Source of the DNA: Bacillota bacterium | Lineage (GTDB): Bacteria; Bacillota; Bacilli; Alicyclobacillales; SLC66 | Assembly: GCA_021799325.1 (NCBI GenBank) | Contig: JAJZAS010000001.1 | Span: forward strand, 1-27,617 | Direction of reading: 5' to 3' | Length of the DNA stretch: 27,617 bases | Part shown: positions 8,319 to 14,932 of the stretch, piece after piece | How the letters are laid out: each line of letters opens with the position of its first letter | Numbering within the stretch: the stretch's first letter is position 1 | Position numbers and translations under genes: made by a program | The notes under the pieces: model-generated | Databases searched by the model: none | What the model was told of the DNA's origin: nothing | What the model saw: the letters and a program-made list of their open reading frames with translations, nothing else

Positions 8319-8367
8319 TGTTCGAATCCATTCAATTTTCAGTGCGTTTGCTTCATGAAAGTAGCAT

Positions 8368-8384
8368 TATCCTATGTTAGGATA
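8368..8384. promoter_or_regulatory. Perfect 7-bp inverted repeat upstream of the mazG-like gene
   Basis: TATCCTA (8368-8374) and TAGGATA (8378-8384) form a perfect palindrome around a TGT spacer, 3 bases before the AAAAGGAG ribosome binding site region. No T-run follows, so a terminator is unlikely. It could be an operator, and TATGTT within it may be part of a -10 element. This is inference from position and symmetry. Confidence 0.4.
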
Positions 8385-8403
8385 GTAAAAAGGAGTTTTT
8401 TAG

Positions 8404-8745
8404 GTGGTGAGCGCAATGCTCAAAGAGCAACCGACACTGAGAGATTGTCAGGAGTTTCATGAGTGGTTGGACAAGGAGAAGGGGTTTTCAAGGGAGTTGC
8501 CCCTGAACGTCATGTTGCTCGTAGAGGAAGTGGGAGAAGTAGCGAAAGAGATCCGTCGCATCGAATATGCGATTCGCGATCCTCAAAAAATTCATGTAGT
8601 GGAAAAGGCGAGAGACCATTTGCGTGAAGAATTAGCCGATTGCCTTGCTTATATTGTGAAACTTGCAAACTATACGGATATTGATCTCGAACAGGCATAC
8701 GTGCAAAAAATGCGTTATAACATTCAGCGTGAATGGGTGGAGTAA
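8404..8745 (+). CDS. MazG-like nucleotide pyrophosphohydrolase
   Basis: A 113-residue single-domain all-alpha NTP pyrophosphohydrolase. The metal-binding pattern is visible as EEVGE (41-45) in helix LLVEEVGEVAKEIRR and EELAD (75-79) in LREELADCLAYIVKLA. Such proteins hydrolyse (d)NTPs to monophosphates, often for house-cleaning. It is half the length of full MazG, like the short MazG-like proteins of Firmicutes. Start: GTG 8404 lies 8 bases after AGGAG. A second GTG at 8407 and ATG 8416 (after AGGTGG) are alternatives. The gtaB start is 3 bases after the stop, so the two are co-translated. Confidence 0.85.
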   Translation: MVSAMLKEQPTLRDCQEFHEWLDKEKGFSRELPLNVMLLVEEVGEVAKEIRRIEYAIRDPQKIHVVEKARDHLREELADCLAYIVKLANYTDIDLEQAYVQKMRYNIQREWVE

Positions 8746-8747
8746 AG

Positions 8748-9632
8748 ATGAAAATCAGAAAAGCGGTAATTCCAGCAGCCGGTATGGGAACCCGGTTTTT
8801 GCCTGCGACCAAGGCGCAGCCTAAGGAAATGTTGCCTTTGGTGGACAAACCTGCGATTCAGTACATCGTCGAGGAAGCCGTGGAATCGGGAATTGAGGAT
8901 ATCCTGGTTGTCACTGGTCGGTTCAAGCGCGCCATTGAGGATCATTTTGACCGTTCGATGGAACTAGAAATGCACTTAGCCGAGCACGAAAAGCACGAAG
9001 TGTTGGAAGTTGTTCAGCAAATTTCCAACCTTGCCAATATCCACTACATACGACAACCGGAATTACTTGGACTCGGACATGCAATTTTTATGGCGAGGTC
9101 GTTTGTTGGCAATGAACCTTTTGCTGTCCTGCTAGGAGATGACATTATCCATTCAGAGGTGCCCGCACTGGTACAATTGCTCGATGTCTATGAGAAAGCA
9201 CAAACTTCAGTGGTGGGTGTTCAAGAAGTACCGTGGGAGAACGTGTCCAGTTATGGCATTATTTCTGGGAAAAGCACAGATGGAATCAAGTACGAAATTA
9301 ATGATCTGGTAGAAAAGCCATCGCTTCAGGATGCTCCGTCTAACCTCGCTATCGTTGGCAGGTATATCATTCATCCTAGTATTTTTTCGATTCTGGCGGA
9401 TACGGCGCCGGGGAAACAAGGCGAGATCCAAATTACGGATGCGCTTTACACACAAATGCAATTGGAAGGACTGCATGCCTGCAAGATTGAAGGGCTGCGT
9501 TTTGATATTGGAGATAAACTTGGTTATATCAAAGCGACGATTGGCCTGGCACTCACCAGACCAGACATGCGTGAACCAGTTCTTCACTATATACAGACCT
9601 TGCTTGCGAGCGAGCAAAGAAAAGAGGTCTGA
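8748..9632 (+). CDS. gtaB: UTP-glucose-1-phosphate uridylyltransferase
   Basis: This 294-residue nucleotidyltransferase makes UDP-glucose from UTP and glucose-1-phosphate, feeding teichoic-acid glucosylation, glycolipids and exopolysaccharide. The N-terminal pyrophosphorylase loop is AAGMGTRFLPATKAQPKEML (about 10-29). Further signatures are DKPAIQYIVEEAV, LLGLGHAIFMA, LLGDDI, VEKP and RFDIGDKLGY, all in GalU/GtaB order. The length matches the Bacillus enzyme. An in-frame upstream start overlaps mazG, but ATG 8748 is preceded by GGTGGAG with a 5-base gap. The next gene starts 3 bases after its stop. Confidence 0.94.
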   Translation: MKIRKAVIPAAGMGTRFLPATKAQPKEMLPLVDKPAIQYIVEEAVESGIEDILVVTGRFKRAIEDHFDRSMELEMHLAEHEKHEVLEVVQQISNLANIHYIRQPELLGLGHAIFMARSFVGNEPFAVLLGDDIIHSEVPALVQLLDVYEKAQTSVVGVQEVPWENVSSYGIISGKSTDGIKYEINDLVEKPSLQDAPSNLAIVGRYIIHPSIFSILADTAPGKQGEIQITDALYTQMQLEGLHACKIEGLRFDIGDKLGYIKATIGLALTRPDMREPVLHYIQTLLASEQRKEV

Positions 9633-9635
9633 GTC

Positions 9636-11339
9636 GTGGAAAGTCAAGCGCAGTTCCTGCGGACACTAAGAGGGTTGGATGGTAAGCCCTACAGCGGCTA
9701 TAAAGCCTTAAAAGGTGAGTATCATCTGGGGTTTTACAGTCTTGCTATAGATTACGTCCAGTCTGATCCATTTGCCCCGCCAACGAGAATTCGGGCAAAA
9801 TTGCCAATGGACCTGTTACGGCTTTCTGCGAATGACATCAGTTCCCTTGAACAAAAAATAGCCACAGAAGATTTTTTAACAAGAAGGTTGGCTGCCGCTC
9901 TCTCGGAACTTGGCGCAAAACGCAGAGGAAGCGGCCGAAGTGGCTCCATTTTGATCGCGGTTCCTGGACAGGTGGTACTAGGGCGAAGCAGTGTGCTCAT
10001 CACTCCAGAGACTATTGAAGTGCGAATGTCGATAGGACTTCCTGCTAATGGGAGGCGTATTAGGGCAAAAGATGCGGAAGCCATGCTGCTTGAAGATTTG
10101 CCCTTTCTTTTTGAATCGGCTTTTTCAAGGTCTGCTTTTCCATATGATCAACTTTCCTCTCATACCCAGCTGTACATGGATCAATGTGCACTGCGCAGGT
10201 CGTTGACAGATTCAGGACTAATCGCATTTATTGGCGAGGGATCGATTTTGGCGCGCAGAAGTGGTGTCAGTGATTTGCCGATGGATGAAGCGATGGCGGT
10301 ACCGTTTAAGAGTCCGGACAGTTTGCGAGTGGTGAAAAAACTTCCAAGTGGTCGCACCGTTAGTGGAATGGGCATCAAACAAGGCGTGACACTCATTGTT
10401 GGCGGCGGCTTTCACGGAAAGAGCACGCTGCTTCACGCGATTGAGCAAGGCGTTTACAATCACGTCGAGGGAGACGGGAGAGAGTGGTGCATCACGAATT
10501 CGCAAGCGGTAAAGATCCGTGCGGAAGATGGGCGCAGGGTGAGTCGCGTAGACATTTCCGGGTTCATCAACCACTTGCCAAGAGGCAGGTCGACCACCAC
10601 ATTTAGCACACAGGATGCCAGCGGGTCGACCTCTCAGTCTGCCGCCATCGTCGAGGCGATTGAACTCGGAGCCACTGCTCTCTTGATGGATGAAGATACT
10701 TGCGCGACGAATTTCATGATCCGCGATGCAAGGATGCAAAAATTAATTGTAAAAGAAAAAGAACCTATCACGCCGTTTGTCGATCGTGTTCGTGAACTGT
10801 ACGATCAGCTTGGCGTTTCCACGGTTCTCGTCATCGGAGGTTCCGGAGATTACCTTGATGTGGCCAACGTGGTCATTGATATGGATGAGTATCGCCCCTA
10901 TGATTTTACTGAAAAAGCGAAGCAAGTGTCCGAGCAACTTCCCGTGTCAAGACAAAAAGAAGTGACTGCCCCTCTAAATCCGATTCGTGCGAGACATCCC
11001 CACCCCCAAAATTTGCGGAATCACTTAGAACGAATTGAGGCAAAAGCCTTTCCTACACTTCACGTTGGCGATGAATTTGTGGATCTCAGTGCGCTTGAGC
11101 AGATGGTGGACGAGGGTCAATTGCGCGCGATTGCAGCGCTCATGCGCTATGCTCTCCATTCCTATGTGGATGGGTCTGTTCCGCTTCGAACAGTGGTGGA
11201 AAAGTCCATTCAACAGGTTCTGAATCACGGATTTGAATCGATCAGTTCAAATGAAGGTTGTTCAGGGTTCTATACGCTTCCTAGGGCGCTTGAGCTTGGG
11301 ATGGCTTGGAATCGGGTGCGATCACTCACAATACGATAA
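9636..11339 (+). CDS. Predicted ABC-class P-loop ATPase (COG3044/PF09818 family)
   Basis: A 567-residue soluble protein that I recognise as the 'predicted ATPase of the ABC class' family, whose role is not established. The N-terminal 230 residues are family-specific. The ATPase core has Walker A GGGFHGKST (256-264), an ABC-like signature SGSTSQS (329-335) and Walker B ALLMDED (348-354). A final helical region of about 100 residues follows. It has no membrane helices and no transporter partner nearby. GTG 9636 follows AGAGGT by 8 bases and lies 3 bases after the gtaB stop, implying co-translation with mazG-like and gtaB. Envelope-related neighbours are the only functional hint. Confidence 0.88.
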   Translation: MESQAQFLRTLRGLDGKPYSGYKALKGEYHLGFYSLAIDYVQSDPFAPPTRIRAKLPMDLLRLSANDISSLEQKIATEDFLTRRLAAALSELGAKRRGSGRSGSILIAVPGQVVLGRSSVLITPETIEVRMSIGLPANGRRIRAKDAEAMLLEDLPFLFESAFSRSAFPYDQLSSHTQLYMDQCALRRSLTDSGLIAFIGEGSILARRSGVSDLPMDEAMAVPFKSPDSLRVVKKLPSGRTVSGMGIKQGVTLIVGGGFHGKSTLLHAIEQGVYNHVEGDGREWCITNSQAVKIRAEDGRRVSRVDISGFINHLPRGRSTTTFSTQDASGSTSQSAAIVEAIELGATALLMDEDTCATNFMIRDARMQKLIVKEKEPITPFVDRVRELYDQLGVSTVLVIGGSGDYLDVANVVIDMDEYRPYDFTEKAKQVSEQLPVSRQKEVTAPLNPIRARHPHPQNLRNHLERIEAKAFPTLHVGDEFVDLSALEQMVDEGQLRAIAALMRYALHSYVDGSVPLRTVVEKSIQQVLNHGFESISSNEGCSGFYTLPRALELGMAWNRVRSLTIR

Positions 11340-11422
11340 TGTAATTGATACGATCGGAAAAAGGTATTCTGCTGTCAATCGGGTACAGAAGCATTAGATC
11401 CACTCGAGAATGGGAGGAACCG

Positions 11423-12436
11423 ATGCTAATGACCCGGTTGAATGTATTTGTGGTAATCATATGTGTATTTTTGCTAGGCGGGTGTGGAATATCTACGCAG
11501 CATCTGCCGGATTCCATGCCAACCCCTACGACGGAAGGCAACATGACGCTTTATTGGGGGCCACAGGTTAAAGTACGTGCGTTGCAAATGATTCACAATA
11601 GCACTTATTTTTGCCATTTTAGTGTCTATGAGTTATCGGATGCGGACATTTTGAAGGCATTGGTGGATGCGAAAAATCGCGGTGTGGATGTGGAAGTGGT
11701 GGTGGACCAGACAGAGCAGCAGTCCCAGTCAGTGGCGGTGCCATTCTTAAAGGATGCAGGGGTAAAAGTGAGGTCATTGTCCATACCCAGTGGCATTTCG
11801 CATATCAAGTTACTTGTGGTCGACACGAAATCAGGAATGGAAAGCTTGATGGGCGGAATGAATTTTGGGCGGGAAAGTCTCTATAATCATGACGCTTCAG
11901 TATGGGTCAGGCATGCGCCAGGCAGTTATGAGGATGTGTTTCAACGGGATTATGCCTCTGCAGGGGGAATTTTGAATGTTGCTCCTGTGTACCCTGCCCC
12001 GATCATTGTGGACAGGCATATTGCACCGGTCATGCTCGATGCTATTGCTGAAGCGAAGAGGAACATTGAGATTGAGGCATTCGCATTGACGAGTAAGCCC
12101 TTTATCGCGGCACTGATGGCTGCCAAATCGAGAGGAGTCGAAGTCAAGGTGGTGCTGGATCCTCACGAATCTTATGACAGGAAAACCGCGAGTACGCTAA
12201 AAAAAGCAGGAATTGCAACTTGTTTTTATCGTCCGTTACAAGATGAACTTCTCCATGCCAAAATCATGTCAATCGATGATGGCCGTATTTTTTTTATCGG
12301 AAGCTCCAATTTTTCACGACAAGCGTTTGAAGTGAATCACGAAGGGGATATGGAATTGTTGCATGTCCCTCTTTTTGGGAAAAAACTCAATGAAGATATC
12401 CAACACATGTTTGAATCTGGTGGTGTGAGTGTTTAA
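11423..12436 (+). CDS. Lipoprotein with two phospholipase D (HKD) motifs
   Basis: A 337-residue protein with a lipoprotein signal: a hydrophobic segment, then LLGGC with lipidated Cys21. It is therefore predicted on the outer face of the membrane. Two PLD-family half-sites are present: HIKLLVVD (His127, Lys129, Asp134) followed by GGMNFG, and HAKIMSID (His278, Lys280, Asp285) followed by GSSNFS. Two HKD sites make a complete active centre for phosphodiester hydrolysis or phosphatidyl transfer. It is shorter than cardiolipin synthases and lacks their N-terminal membrane helices. ATG 11423 is chosen because GGGAGG is 6 bases upstream. The PAP2 phosphatase starts 2 bases after its stop. Confidence 0.88.
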   Translation: MLMTRLNVFVVIICVFLLGGCGISTQHLPDSMPTPTTEGNMTLYWGPQVKVRALQMIHNSTYFCHFSVYELSDADILKALVDAKNRGVDVEVVVDQTEQQSQSVAVPFLKDAGVKVRSLSIPSGISHIKLLVVDTKSGMESLMGGMNFGRESLYNHDASVWVRHAPGSYEDVFQRDYASAGGILNVAPVYPAPIIVDRHIAPVMLDAIAEAKRNIEIEAFALTSKPFIAALMAAKSRGVEVKVVLDPHESYDRKTASTLKKAGIATCFYRPLQDELLHAKIMSIDDGRIFFIGSSNFSRQAFEVNHEGDMELLHVPLFGKKLNEDIQHMFESGGVSV

Positions 12437-12438
12437 TC

Positions 12439-12984
12439 ATGAGTAGGAATTGGCGTTTTGTGACTTCCTTCGACCATCGTTTGGAAAGTGCTGCGACCCG
12501 TGTTCGGAAAAAATCATCTATGCTGGATGCTACGTTTGTCTTTTTTGCCCACTTTGGTCCGGCGCTGTTCTTTCTGGAGCTGTTCCTGCTAATTGTGTTT
12601 GCATTATCGAGGCATCAAGGAATCAAACACACCTTACTCTCAGTCTTGGTAGCGATGATGGCTGCAGTAACAACAAAATTAATCGTCGATCCCATAGCGT
12701 ACAAAATTGGCAGGAATCGCCCCTTTGTGACGTATCACTATAAGCCGCTATTATCGAAAAACGCACAGGATCCTTCTTTTCCGTCCAATCATGCAGGTGG
12801 AGCGCTGGCGCTCGCAACCGTACTTGTTGCGCAGTTTCCTCAAGTTGAGGTGATCACTATCCTGTTAGCCTTGTTGGTTATTCTCTCTAGGCTATATACA
12901 GGGCTCCACTATTTGTCTGATGTGATGGCCGGAGGATTGGTGGGATTTTTAGTAGCGATGGTTTATTTGTGGGTAATGAGATGA
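12439..12984 (+). CDS. PAP2-family membrane phosphatase (BcrC-like)
   Basis: A 181-residue integral membrane protein with several hydrophobic helices and the three PAP2 acid-phosphatase motifs: a C1 variant KIGRNRPF (89-96), C2 PSNHA (115-119, His118) and C3 SRLYTGLHYLSD (150-161, His157, Asp161). The family dephosphorylates phosphatidate, phosphatidylglycerol phosphate or undecaprenyl diphosphate at the membrane. BcrC-type undecaprenyl diphosphatase activity is plausible, but UppP is also encoded in this window. The 2-base gap to the PLD lipoprotein gene suggests coupled translation and perhaps successive steps on extracytoplasmic phospholipid. Confidence 0.87.
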   Translation: MSRNWRFVTSFDHRLESAATRVRKKSSMLDATFVFFAHFGPALFFLELFLLIVFALSRHQGIKHTLLSVLVAMMAAVTTKLIVDPIAYKIGRNRPFVTYHYKPLLSKNAQDPSFPSNHAGGALALATVLVAQFPQVEVITILLALLVILSRLYTGLHYLSDVMAGGLVGFLVAMVYLWVMR

Positions 12985-13029
12985 CAATAAAGGAGTAAAG
13001 TAAACATGGGTTAATCTGGAGGAGTAGGA

Positions 13030-13374
13030 TTGCAAAGACTTTTGGCAGCAACAGTTTTCTTGAACCTTGGTTTTTATTTGGTCACTCCTGATGTAAAAGC
13101 ATCTTCGTATACCATCAGCATCACGGATGAACGGATCGTCCCTAATGTGATCGCGGTTTCTGCGAATGAAAAAGCACACTTCACCATCCATAATTATGGG
13201 AAGAAAACACACAATTTTGTGTTGCCTGCATTTTACATTTTTACACCGAATTTATCTCCCCAAGAGGGTACTACCGTTGAATTTGTTCCAGAAAAAAAAG
13301 GGATGTTTTCATTCTACTCAGATACAGGGGGGAAACCTGAACCTGGTCTTTCTGGAACTATGCAGGTGAAGTAA
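13030..13374 (+). CDS. Secreted cupredoxin-like protein with most copper ligands missing
   Basis: A 114-residue protein with an N-terminal signal sequence (about 1-24, ending VKA) and one cupredoxin-type beta domain. The first ligand motif is kept (THNF, His61). In the C-terminal ligand loop, where cupredoxins have Cys, His and Met, this protein has Ser97, Lys102 and Leu107 within the otherwise similar FYSDTGGKPEPGLSGT. It is therefore unlikely to bind copper in the usual way. The start is TTG 13030, with GGAGGAG at 13019-13025 just upstream. It lies 45 bases after the PAP2 gene and is probably last in that transcript. Function is unknown. Confidence 0.75.
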   Translation: MQRLLAATVFLNLGFYLVTPDVKASSYTISITDERIVPNVIAVSANEKAHFTIHNYGKKTHNFVLPAFYIFTPNLSPQEGTTVEFVPEKKGMFSFYSDTGGKPEPGLSGTMQVK

Positions 13375-13428
13375 GCCTCGTGTTATGATGAATATAGATG
13401 GGATTGGTGATTTGGACCAACCTGAGAG

Positions 13429-13486
13429 GGGGCTGTCCTTTCGAATAACTAAACCTGGTTCATGAGGAATCAGAAAGGGCAGTCCC
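13429..13486. repeat. 14-bp inverted repeat between convergent genes
   Basis: Left arm 13429-13442 (GGGGCTGTCCTTTC) pairs with right arm 13473-13486 (GAAAGGGCAGTCCC) over 14 bp, with two G:U wobbles and a 30-base loop. It sits between the cupredoxin-like gene (plus) and the HIT gene (minus). No T-run follows on either strand, so it is not a classic terminator, although it may act as one for both. The arm resembles ends of some insertion sequences, so a small IS-derived remnant is an alternative. Confidence 0.5.
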
Positions 13487-13501
13487 AGTCAGGGCAGCGA
13501 A

Positions 13502-13843
13502 TCAACCTAGTTTGATATCGAGGTCACGACCGCCGATCACATGAAAATGTTGGTGAAAGACAGATTGTCCAGCGGATCTTCCTTTGTTGGTTAACACGCG
13601 GAATCCCGTTTCTGCAACTCCGGTGACACGTGCTACTTCTTGGATGGCATGGATTAGTTCCACTATAAGTTCGGTCTCCGATACCGGAATTTCCATCAGG
13701 GAATCATAGTGGGCCTTGGGAATGACGAGGACGTGGACAGGAGCCACTTTATTGATGTCTTCAAAGGCTACCACCAGTTCGGATTCATAAACCTTTTTTG
13801 AGGGAATCTCGCCTTGTACAATTTTGCAAAATATGCAATCCAT
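13502..13843 (-). CDS. HIT family nucleotide hydrolase/transferase
   Basis: A 113-residue Hint-type HIT protein. The histidine triad is HQHFHVIGG (His97, His99, His101), and the N-terminus CIFCKIVQGEIPS matches the PKCI/HinT branch. These enzymes hydrolyse adenosine 5'-phosphoramidates and related AMP conjugates. ATG 13843 is preferred because AAAGGCGGG lies just upstream of it; an in-frame ATG 27 bases earlier lacks a ribosome binding site. It is transcribed divergently from the aminotransferase gene, with 65 bases between starts. Confidence 0.93.
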   Translation of the reverse strand: MDCIFCKIVQGEIPSKKVYESELVVAFEDINKVAPVHVLVIPKAHYDSLMEIPVSETELIVELIHAIQEVARVTGVAETGFRVLTNKGRSAGQSVFHQHFHVIGGRDLDIKLG

Positions 13844-13879
13844 ATTTTCCCGCCTTTCATCAATGTTCATTTTTTAAAA

Positions 13880-13908
13880 ATCATATCAAAGTAAAGGAGA
13901 TTCGCCAA
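13880..13908 (-). promoter_or_regulatory. Possible promoter for the HIT gene
   Basis: On the minus strand TTGGCG (13908-13903) is followed after 17 bases by TATGAT (13885-13880, 5 of 6 to the -10 consensus), about 37 bases before the HIT start. The -35 element lies just ahead of the start codon of the divergent aminotransferase gene, so the aminotransferase promoter must lie inside the HIT coding region. Confidence 0.42.
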
Positions 13909-14796
13909 ATGTCAAGTAGTGAACCAATGAATGGGACGGAGTGGCAAGAAGGAGTGGCATATGCAAGGGGGAGGTTTGTGGCACCAGCGGAAGCCGTAAT
14001 TCCGATTGATGACCGAGCCCATCAGTTTGGCGATGGCATTTACGAAGTGATTCGCGTGGTCAGGGGGCGTCCATTATTGATGGATTATCACATGGAGCGC
14101 TTTGAAACCAGCGCCAATGCCATTAAATTGCGCTTAGACCGTTCCATGGAGGAATTGCGTCAGTTGGTACTTGAGGCGATTTCCCGATCTGGCTACTCCG
14201 ATGCGCAGGTGTATTTTCAATTATCAAGGGGGCTTGCTAGACGAGAACATGCTTTTCCTAATATTCCAAGCCATCTTTCACTAACCGTTCGCGAAATGGA
14301 CGATTCAGCATTTGATGGAGTTCGCGAGCATGGGCTCAGCATGACTTGGACAGATGATATCAGATGGAAGTTATGCTACATAAAATCGCTCAATCTGCTG
14401 CCCAATGTGATGGCAAAACAAGCGGCCCTCGACGCTGGCTATCAGGACGCGATATTTGTGCGAGACGGATTTGTCACCGAGTGCACCAGTAGCAATATTG
14501 CTATTGTCAAAGGACAAACCGTGTATACGCATCCTGCCAATGAGAGGGTGTTGCACGGTGTTACCCGTCGTTTTGCCCTGGAATACCTAAGAGAGGCGGG
14601 AGTGGAAGTTCGGGAAGAAATGTTTACGATGGAGGAATTGATGCAAGCTGATGAGGTATTCACTATGAGCACCATCACTGAATTTGCTCCTGTCGTGAAA
14701 GTGAACGGCACTGATGTGGGGAATAGGACAAAATCAAAAGGCAGTATGCTTCGCCAATTACAATCTGCGTATCAAGCGCAAATCAAGCAAAATTAA
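13909..14796 (+). CDS. dat: D-amino-acid (D-alanine) aminotransferase
   Basis: A 295-residue class IV PLP aminotransferase that interconverts D-alanine and 2-oxoglutarate with pyruvate and D-glutamate, supplying D-amino acids for peptidoglycan. Evidence: DDRAHQFGDGIYEVIRV (34-50), the PLP lysine Lys159 in YIKSLNLLPNVMAKQ, the phosphate-binding TECTSSN (190-196) and the late YTHPANERVLHGVTR. The SLNLL context after the lysine is characteristic of the D-specific enzymes rather than IlvE. ATG 13909 follows AGGAG (13895-13899) by 9 bases; the frame is open further upstream but overlaps the divergent gene. A branched-chain or 4-amino-4-deoxychorismate role is less likely. Confidence 0.9.
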   Translation: MSSSEPMNGTEWQEGVAYARGRFVAPAEAVIPIDDRAHQFGDGIYEVIRVVRGRPLLMDYHMERFETSANAIKLRLDRSMEELRQLVLEAISRSGYSDAQVYFQLSRGLARREHAFPNIPSHLSLTVREMDDSAFDGVREHGLSMTWTDDIRWKLCYIKSLNLLPNVMAKQAALDAGYQDAIFVRDGFVTECTSSNIAIVKGQTVYTHPANERVLHGVTRRFALEYLREAGVEVREEMFTMEELMQADEVFTMSTITEFAPVVKVNGTDVGNRTKSKGSMLRQLQSAYQAQIKQN

Positions 14797-14849
14797 TGAT
14801 TGCTGAGGATAACTACCAAGACTAATCGATCTTTTTACAAAAAAGAAAA

Positions 14850-14878
14850 TTGACCAATCAGTCAAAAAGTGATATTTA
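14850..14878 (+). promoter_or_regulatory. Possible fad promoter with overlapping TetR-type operator
   Basis: TTGACC (14850-14855) could serve as the -35, with TATTTA after 17 bases as a weak -10. The -35 is part of the imperfect palindrome TTGACCAATCAGTCAA (14850-14865), whose five outer bases on each side are complementary. A repressor bound here would block the promoter of fadN-fadA-fadE. A related TTGAC-starting palindrome precedes the tetR gene at 21886. Shared binding is inference. Confidence 0.5.
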
Positions 14879-14932
14879 TTGTGATAGAGACTTTGATTCA
14901 TAGTAAGCAGGAAGCTAAGGAGGTTGATTTGC

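Noticed and set aside
9752..10084. Minus-strand open frame of 110 codons inside the ATPase gene
   Set aside because: A shadow of the plus-strand ATPase, which has clear Walker motifs; no independent start signal.
11345..11422. Upstream extension of the PLD lipoprotein starting at a TTG
   Set aside because: It would bury the lipoprotein signal sequence; ATG 11423 has GGGAGG upstream and places the lipobox correctly at residue 21.
13006..13014. Two-codon ORF ATG GGT TAA after an AAAGGAG site
   Set aside because: Possibly a leader or relic start before the TTG-initiated cupredoxin-like gene, but too short to support; the TTG has its own strong ribosome binding site.
13798..13908. N-terminal extension of the D-amino-acid aminotransferase
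   Set aside because: It would overlap the divergent HIT gene; ATG 13909 has an AGGAG site and matches the family start.
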